The translations under genes and the position numbers were made by a program. DNA of 38,330 nt, from assembly GCF_000177675.1 (NCBI RefSeq), contig NZ_ADGX01000083.1, positions 1 to 38,330 on the forward strand, written 5' to 3'. The notes beneath the pieces were generated by a model. That model searched no databases. It was given only the letters and a program-made list of their open reading frames with translations, and was not told the origin of the DNA. Source of the stretch: Parafrankia sp. EUN1f (GTDB lineage Bacteria; Actinomycetota; Actinomycetes; Frankiales; Frankiaceae). Positions 34,395-38,330 of this stretch are shown in pieces (position 1 is the first letter of the stretch; every line of letters begins with the position of its first letter).

Positions 34395-36068
34395 GTGACC
34401 TGGCCTCCGAACAATGACGATCCGGGCCGCTGGGATCCGCGTGACCGTCGTCGCACGCCACCGGGCCGAGGGTCTGGCCGGCCCCTGCCTCCGGAGTCCG
34501 GAGCACCTCGGCAGCCCGGAGCACCTCGGCGCCCCCCGGCGCGCCAGCCCCGGCCCCCGGAGCGCCCGGCGGCCCCGGAGCGCGGTGGTCCGCCCCGTCC
34601 GGGCCAGGCGCGTCCCACTCCGCCGCCCGCGGGGGGTCCCGCTCGGCGTGCGCCCGGAGCGGAGAACTGGCCTGCCGGTAGCTGGCCGCAGCGTGAGCCG
34701 AGGCCGGCTCCGTACGGGCCTGCCCACCACGGCCCACCGGGTGGACCGAACAGGCCGGGTGGACCGAACAGGCCGGGTGGGCCGGGTGGACCGGGTGGAC
34801 CTGGTGGGCCCCGCGACCCCTATGACTCCTACGAGCCCTATGGGCCTGCACCCGCCGAGGAGGATCAGCGGCGGCCGGTCAGTGGGCTGCGCCGCACCGT
34901 GACGGCGTGCGCGGCGCTCGTCTCGATCGTCCTCCTTCTGGGGGCGACCACCGGTTGGGCCGTGCTGCGTCACTACGACGGCAAGGTCGGGCATGTGGAG
35001 CTGAAGTTCTCCGACGCCTCCGCGCGCCCGGCCGCGGCCGGGTCGGGCACCCAGAACATCCTTCTGGTCGGCTCGGACACCCGGGCCGGTACCGGGGGCG
35101 AGTTCGGGCAGACCGAAGGGCAACGGTCGGACACCACCATCCTGGCCCATCTCGATGCCGACGGCTCGACGACCCTGCTGTCCTTTCCCCGGGACCTCTG
35201 GGTCCAGATTCCCGCCTACACCGACTCGGCCGGTGTCGCGCACGAGGCGCAGAAGTCCAAGCTCAACGCGGCCTTCGCCTACGGTGGGCCGTCGCTGCTC
35301 ATCCGCACGATCGAGACGCTCACCAACATCCGCGTCGATCATTACCTGCAGATCGACTTCGTGGGCTTCCAGGCGATGACGGACGCGCTCGGCGGCGTGA
35401 CGGTCTGCGTGAAGGAGCTTTCGGCCGATCTGAAGGCGCGCGGCTTCAACAACCTCAGCGACCGGTACTCCGGCTGGCAGGGCCAGGTCGGCAACAACAC
35501 TCTCAACGGTGAGCAGGCCCTGGCGTTCGTCCGGCAGCGCTACGGCCTGCCGGAGGGCGACATCGACCGCATCCGTCGCCAGCAACAGTTCCTCGGTGTG
35601 GTCTTCAGAGAGGTCGCCTCGACCAGCACGCTGCTGAACCCGAAGAAGCTCCTGGACGTCGTCGACGCGGCCACCTCCGCCCTCACCCTGGATCAGAACA
35701 CCTCGCTGGCCGACCTGCGCCCACTGGCCATCCGGATGCAGGGCATCAGCACCGGCGCGGTGACCTTCGCGACGGTGCCGGCCACGCCGTCGAAGGTGGG
35801 CGAGCAGTCGGTACTCCTGGCGAAGCCCGAGGAGCTGGCGGAGCTGCTCAACCGGCTTGGCGGCTCCCCGCAGCGCAGCGCCGCGGCACCCCGCACCGGC
35901 GACTCGACGACCACGTCCGCGCGCACGGTGAACTGGTCACCCGCCACGGCTGCCCACACCGCCACGACGGCCGGCCTTGTGACGCAGCTCGACGAGGGGG
36001 CGCCGGGCACCGTCACGTTGGCCCAGGCCGCGCCCGCGCCGGTGGAAGGAGCAGGCTGCACCTACTGA
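34395..36068 (+). CDS. LytR-CpsA-Psr (LCP) family cell-wall ligase
   Basis: Membrane-anchored enzyme family that attaches teichoic acids, arabinogalactan or other glycopolymers to peptidoglycan. The cytoplasmic N-terminus (about 165 residues) is Pro/Arg/Gly-rich and contains collagen-like Gly repeats. One transmembrane helix (VTACAALVSIVLLLGATTGW) precedes the LCP domain: NILLVGSDTRAG, QRSDTTILAHLDADGST, LLSFPRDLWVQIP, KLNAAFAYGGPSLLIRTIE, VDHYLQIDFVGF, ALGGVTVCV, ALAFVRQRYGLPEGDIDRI, RRQQQFL. The conserved Arg and Asp residues are present. A C-terminal LytR_C domain is absent; the tail is Ala/Thr-rich. GTG 34395 is chosen for the GAGGGG eight bases upstream; GTG 34389 is in frame too. Length 557 aa. 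Confidence 0.94.
   Translation: MTWPPNNDDPGRWDPRDRRRTPPGRGSGRPLPPESGAPRQPGAPRRPPARQPRPPERPAAPERGGPPRPGQARPTPPPAGGPARRAPGAENWPAGSWPQREPRPAPYGPAHHGPPGGPNRPGGPNRPGGPGGPGGPGGPRDPYDSYEPYGPAPAEEDQRRPVSGLRRTVTACAALVSIVLLLGATTGWAVLRHYDGKVGHVELKFSDASARPAAAGSGTQNILLVGSDTRAGTGGEFGQTEGQRSDTTILAHLDADGSTTLLSFPRDLWVQIPAYTDSAGVAHEAQKSKLNAAFAYGGPSLLIRTIETLTNIRVDHYLQIDFVGFQAMTDALGGVTVCVKELSADLKARGFNNLSDRYSGWQGQVGNNTLNGEQALAFVRQRYGLPEGDIDRIRRQQQFLGVVFREVASTSTLLNPKKLLDVVDAATSALTLDQNTSLADLRPLAIRMQGISTGAVTFATVPATPSKVGEQSVLLAKPEELAELLNRLGGSPQRSAAAPRTGDSTTTSARTVNWSPATAAHTATTAGLVTQLDEGAPGTVTLAQAAPAPVEGAGCTY
34735..34812 (+). repeat. Collagen-like Gly-rich repeats in LCP N-terminus
   Basis: GGGTGGACCGAACAGGCC occurs twice in tandem, then decays into GGGTGGGCC / GGGTGGACC units, encoding GGPNRP and GGPG. 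The period is 18 then 9 bp, always in frame. Confidence 0.85.
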
Positions 36069-36164
36069 AGCCCGTACGCACCTGCGCCAGCCCGCGCGCA
36101 CCTGTTGAAACCCGCACCCGTGCTGACATCCGCCCTGGCGAGGGCCGAGGCAGACACCAGCACG

Positions 36165-37268
36165 CTAGCGTGGACGGGCCCGATGCTCACCGCCTCGGCG
36201 TGGGCGGGGCGGTCGTTCGTCCAGCGCGGCGTTCAGCTCCGCGCCGAGCAGTACCGCGAGCGCGGTGATGTAGAAGAACAGCAGCGCCGCGACCGGCGCC
36301 GCGAGCGAGCCGTAGACAAGCTCGTTGCTGAAGACCAGCTCCAGGTACATCCGAAGCAGATAGCTGCCCACCAGCCAGAGGAACAGCGCGAGGGCGGCGC
36401 CTGGCAGCGCCCGTCGCCAGGGGCGTCGCTGGGGTAGTGCGAGGTGGTAGAGCGTCGTCAGCATGGCCAGCGCCACCACGCCGACCACAGGCCAGAAGAC
36501 GTCCCGCAGCAGCTCGTCCACAGCCGGGTGCCGGCCGGCGTCGAGCAGGTCGGAGAGCAGGCTGGGCCCGAGCACCAGCGCGGGCAGCAGGATTACACCG
36601 GTGGCGACCTGGGCCATGAAGAGCCACAGCGCGAGCAGTCGGCTGCGGACCGCGGAACGGAGGTCCCGCTGGCCGTAGGCGATCGTGATCGTGTTGACGA
36701 AGGTCGCCATGGCGGTGGACCCGGTCCACAGGGACAACAGGAAACCGATGGAGATGACGTCCGGGCGGCCGCGGGAGAGGATCTGGTCGATCGTCGGCCG
36801 GACCGTTCCGTCGACCACCGACGCTGTCAGCAGGTTGTCGGCACCGCCGAGGATGCTCTGCCGGACGTTGTCGACGGCGTCACCGCCGAGGGTGTCGCCG
36901 AGGTAGCCGATCGCACCGAGCAGCGCGAGCAGCAGCGGTGGCATGGACAGAAGCTGCCAGAAGCCCGCCTCGGCGGCGAGCCCGAGGACGCGGTGCCGCC
37001 ACGCGTTGGCGACCGTCGCCCGGGCCAGTCGCAGCGCACCCCAGGGAACCCAGGACCTCGGCTGCAGCAGCCGCCGGGCCAGATCTCGCACCGCCTCGCC
37101 CCGATCCGGGCCATCCGACCGCGCGAACGCCCGGAACCAGGTGAGGGCGCGCAACGCCCGCCTGGCGGCGACCCGCGCGCTGTTCGACAGCGCACGGCTC
37201 GGCAGAGCACGCAGCCCACCTTCCGGGGCAGCCAGGGTGCGGCCCGGCTCGTTCCCGGTGGTGGACAC
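36165..37268 (-). CDS. YihY/BrkB-family inner-membrane protein
   Basis: A 367-residue polytopic protein of the UPF0761/BrkB family (once misnamed RNase BN). Six hydrophobic segments are visible, including WQLLSMPPLLLALLGAIGYL, ISIGFLLSLWTGSTAMATFV, LLALWLFMAQVATGVILLP, VVGVVALAMLTTLYHLAL, ALALFLWLVGSYLLRMYLEL and VAALLFFYITALAVLLGAEL. The GSTAM and FFYITA...LGAELNA motifs are the family core. The N-terminal 90 residues are basic and cytoplasmic. The start is GTG 37268. Function is unknown; transport has been suggested for the family. It is convergent with the LCP gene, with a 96-bp gap. Confidence 0.92.
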   Translation of the reverse strand: MSTTGNEPGRTLAAPEGGLRALPSRALSNSARVAARRALRALTWFRAFARSDGPDRGEAVRDLARRLLQPRSWVPWGALRLARATVANAWRHRVLGLAAEAGFWQLLSMPPLLLALLGAIGYLGDTLGGDAVDNVRQSILGGADNLLTASVVDGTVRPTIDQILSRGRPDVISIGFLLSLWTGSTAMATFVNTITIAYGQRDLRSAVRSRLLALWLFMAQVATGVILLPALVLGPSLLSDLLDAGRHPAVDELLRDVFWPVVGVVALAMLTTLYHLALPQRRPWRRALPGAALALFLWLVGSYLLRMYLELVFSNELVYGSLAAPVAALLFFYITALAVLLGAELNAALDERPPRPRRGGEHRARPR

Positions 37269-37350
37269 ACACTTACCGTATGACTGCCCGCCTATGGTGC
37301 GGGTGAGGGCACCTGCGGGGCTCGGCAGCCGTCAGCGGCGGCTCGTACGC

Positions 37351-37379
37351 CCGGCCTGGCGGCCACGACACCAGGCCGG
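37351..37379. terminator. Hairpin downstream of the DUF7455 gene (distal)
   Basis: CCGGCCTGG / CCAGGCCGG, a 9-bp perfect stem with an 11-nt loop. It stands in tandem with the hairpin at 37389-37420. Confidence 0.5.
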
Positions 37380-37388
37380 ACGTGAGTC

Positions 37389-37420
37389 GGGGGCATACCG
37401 TGCGATCACGGCATGCCCCC
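37389..37420 (-). terminator. Hairpin downstream of the DUF7455 gene (proximal)
   Basis: GGGGGCAT-A-CCGTG pairs with CACGG-C-ATGCCCCC around a CGAT loop: 13 bp with one A/C mismatch, 14 bp after the minus-strand stop. Confidence 0.7.
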
Positions 37421-37434
37421 GGTTGCGTGATGTG

Positions 37435-37635
37435 TCAGGAGACACTCAGCTTTTCGGTCTCGTCGTGGTACTCGACCGCGACCGAGCGGAGCTTGGAGTC
37501 GTGCGACTTCGCGTGGTGGCGGCAGAACAGCAGGTCCCCGCCCCCAGGCAGAACGACCCGGACGTAGGCCTGGGCGCCGCACCTGTCGCAACGGTCGAGG
37601 TTGGTCAGCGTCGGCTTCGTGGTAGTCCCTGTCAC
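37435..37635 (-). CDS. DUF7455 small zinc-ribbon-like protein
   Basis: A 66-residue protein with LDRCDRCGAQAYVRVVLPGG, then LLFCRHHAKSH: a CxxC and CxxH pair that should bind one zinc. This is the conserved actinobacterial family usually annotated as DUF7455. The GTG at 37635 (VTGTTTKPTLTNLD) is chosen because GGAGAAGG lies 5 bases upstream; an ATG at 37680 would add 15 residues unlike the family. Function is unknown. It lies downstream of sepH on the same strand. Confidence 0.87.
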   Translation of the reverse strand: MTGTTTKPTLTNLDRCDRCGAQAYVRVVLPGGGDLLFCRHHAKSHDSKLRSVAVEYHDETEKLSVS

Positions 37636-37779
37636 ACCTTCTCCAACTGTGTTGAGCGGCCAGACGTTCCGCCTGACCATGTGACGGTTTACTCACAGCC
37701 GGCTCTCTCGGCGTCGTTGCACCCAGAGCGGCCTCCGCCGCCGGTGCCCCATGGTGGCGGACCGGTGGCGGACCTCGCC

Positions 37780-37818
37780 TTTGGTGCCCCCCGCCGGTCA
37801 GGGCCGGCGAGCACCAAA
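37780..37818 (-). terminator. Hairpin spanning the sepH stop codon
   Basis: TTTGGTGC (37780-37787) pairs with GCACCAAA (37811-37818), and inside it CGCCGG with CCGGCG. The structure includes the stop codon and last codons of sepH, so it may act in termination or mRNA stability. Confidence 0.5.
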
Positions 37819-38330
37819 CACGATGTCGTCCCATGCTGGCACCGACTTGCGTCCGCGTCGACCGCCTGCGGGACGTTCGCTGCCACGACCTGTCCCGTTC
37901 TGGCGCCCACGATTACCCGCAGCAGTGGTCTGATTGCCCTTGGACGTCTTCGAGGCGCCATCCGTGGTGTCCTCCGCACTGTCGGCATCCGCCGAGGTCG
38001 GCGCGGCTTCGGCCGCCGTCGCCGGTGCGGTGGCGGCAGCCTCGTCGAAGGCGGCGTCAGCGGTGATGGCGGCGTCAGCGGTGATGGCGGCGTCGGTGGT
38101 GATGGCGGCGTCGGTGGCCGAGATGGCTGCGGTGGCGTCTGTAGTGGCGCCGGAGCCTTGGGTCGTGCTGGCGTCAGCGGGCACCCGCTCGTCCGGCACG
38201 ATGTCACCGGCTGACGCGGTGCCTGCTGACGCGGTGCCTGCGGCGCGTGCGGCCGCCGCGGGCGTGCCGGTGGCCGAGGCCTGCGGCCGTCCGGTCGTGG
38301 CCCGGGCTGCCGGCGCCCGGCGGGCCCCTC
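37798..38330 (-). CDS. sepH: Septation protein SepH, C-terminal part (5' end outside window)
   Basis: The minus-strand frame is open to the window edge and ends RGRKSVPAWDDIVFGARRP. The basic patch followed by SVPxWDxIxFG is the conserved C-terminal motif of SepH (DUF3071), which in Streptomyces and Mycobacterium binds and stimulates FtsZ assembly. The visible part is otherwise an Ala/Thr/Asp-rich linker with repeats of AITADA. The N-terminal DUF3071 domain would lie beyond base 38330. The identification rests on the terminal motif and gene context, so it is good but not complete. Confidence 0.82.
   Translation of the reverse strand, partial: GARRAPAARATTGRPQASATGTPAAAARAAGTASAGTASAGDIVPDERVPADASTTQGSGATTDATAAISATDAAITTDAAITADAAITADAAFDEAAATAPATAAEAAPTSADADSAEDTTDGASKTSKGNQTTAAGNRGRQNGTGRGSERPAGGRRGRKSVPAWDDIVFGARRP
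38048..38125 (-). repeat. 18-bp tandem repeats in sepH linker
   Basis: GCGGCGTCAGCGGTGATG-type units recur about four times in frame with decay, encoding AITADA / AITTDA on the minus strand. Confidence 0.8.

Overview
This is a chromosomal segment of a very high-GC actinobacterium, most probably Frankia or a close relative. The basis is strong GC bias at third codon positions, frequent GTG/TTG starts, actinobacterial marker genes (lsr2, sepH, a DUF7455 protein, hrdB/sigA-type sigma factor, LexA with a mycobacterial-type SOS box), and a gene order (miaB - dioxygenase-like - miaA - dapF - hflX - lexA - LysM - nrdR) that follows the Mycobacterium/Streptomyces order. The genus is an inference; the phylum is secure. 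No tRNA, rRNA, CRISPR array or insertion sequence was seen.

Layout. (1) 1-6537, plus strand: end of miaB, an extradiol-dioxygenase-like protein, miaA, a degenerate EAL-domain protein, dapF, hflX. These cover tRNA A37 modification, lysine/peptidoglycan precursor synthesis and a ribosome-associated GTPase. (2) 6538-9077: lexA (minus) diverges from a LysM membrane protein (plus), with an SOS box between them; two hairpins separate lexA from hflX. (3) 8906-13149: nrdR and nrdJ (B12-dependent ribonucleotide reductase), preceded by an NrdR-box-like site and two DnaA-box-like repeats 21 bp apart. (4) 13150-15472, minus strand: a HipB-like regulator with what looks like a vestigial hipA start, and a GH63-type glycosidase. 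(5) 16448-17725: the principal sigma factor, followed by two strong terminators.

(6) 17934-28016 is the most unusual part. A degenerate acetoacetyl-CoA synthetase-like gene that stops before its C-terminal domain (minus) diverges from acuC (lysine deacetylase), patA (GNAT fused to an NDP-forming acyl-CoA-synthetase-like body) and a 1393-residue PAS/GAF/SpoIIE phosphatase/HATPase protein. acuC-patA and patA-phosphatase overlap by four bases (TTGA, ATGA), so an acylation eraser, an acylation writer and a regulatory phosphatase appear to be translated together next to a pseudoenzyme related to a known Pat substrate.

(7) 28107-38330: a soluble ABC ATPase, a NYN/PIN-type nuclease-like protein, lsr2, an M24 aminopeptidase, an LCP cell-wall ligase, a YihY/BrkB membrane protein, a small zinc-ribbon-like DUF7455 protein, and the C-terminal part of sepH running off the window. 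Long perfect hairpins lie between several convergent gene pairs. The largest gene-free stretches are 15473-16447, 28941-29605 and 33098-34394.
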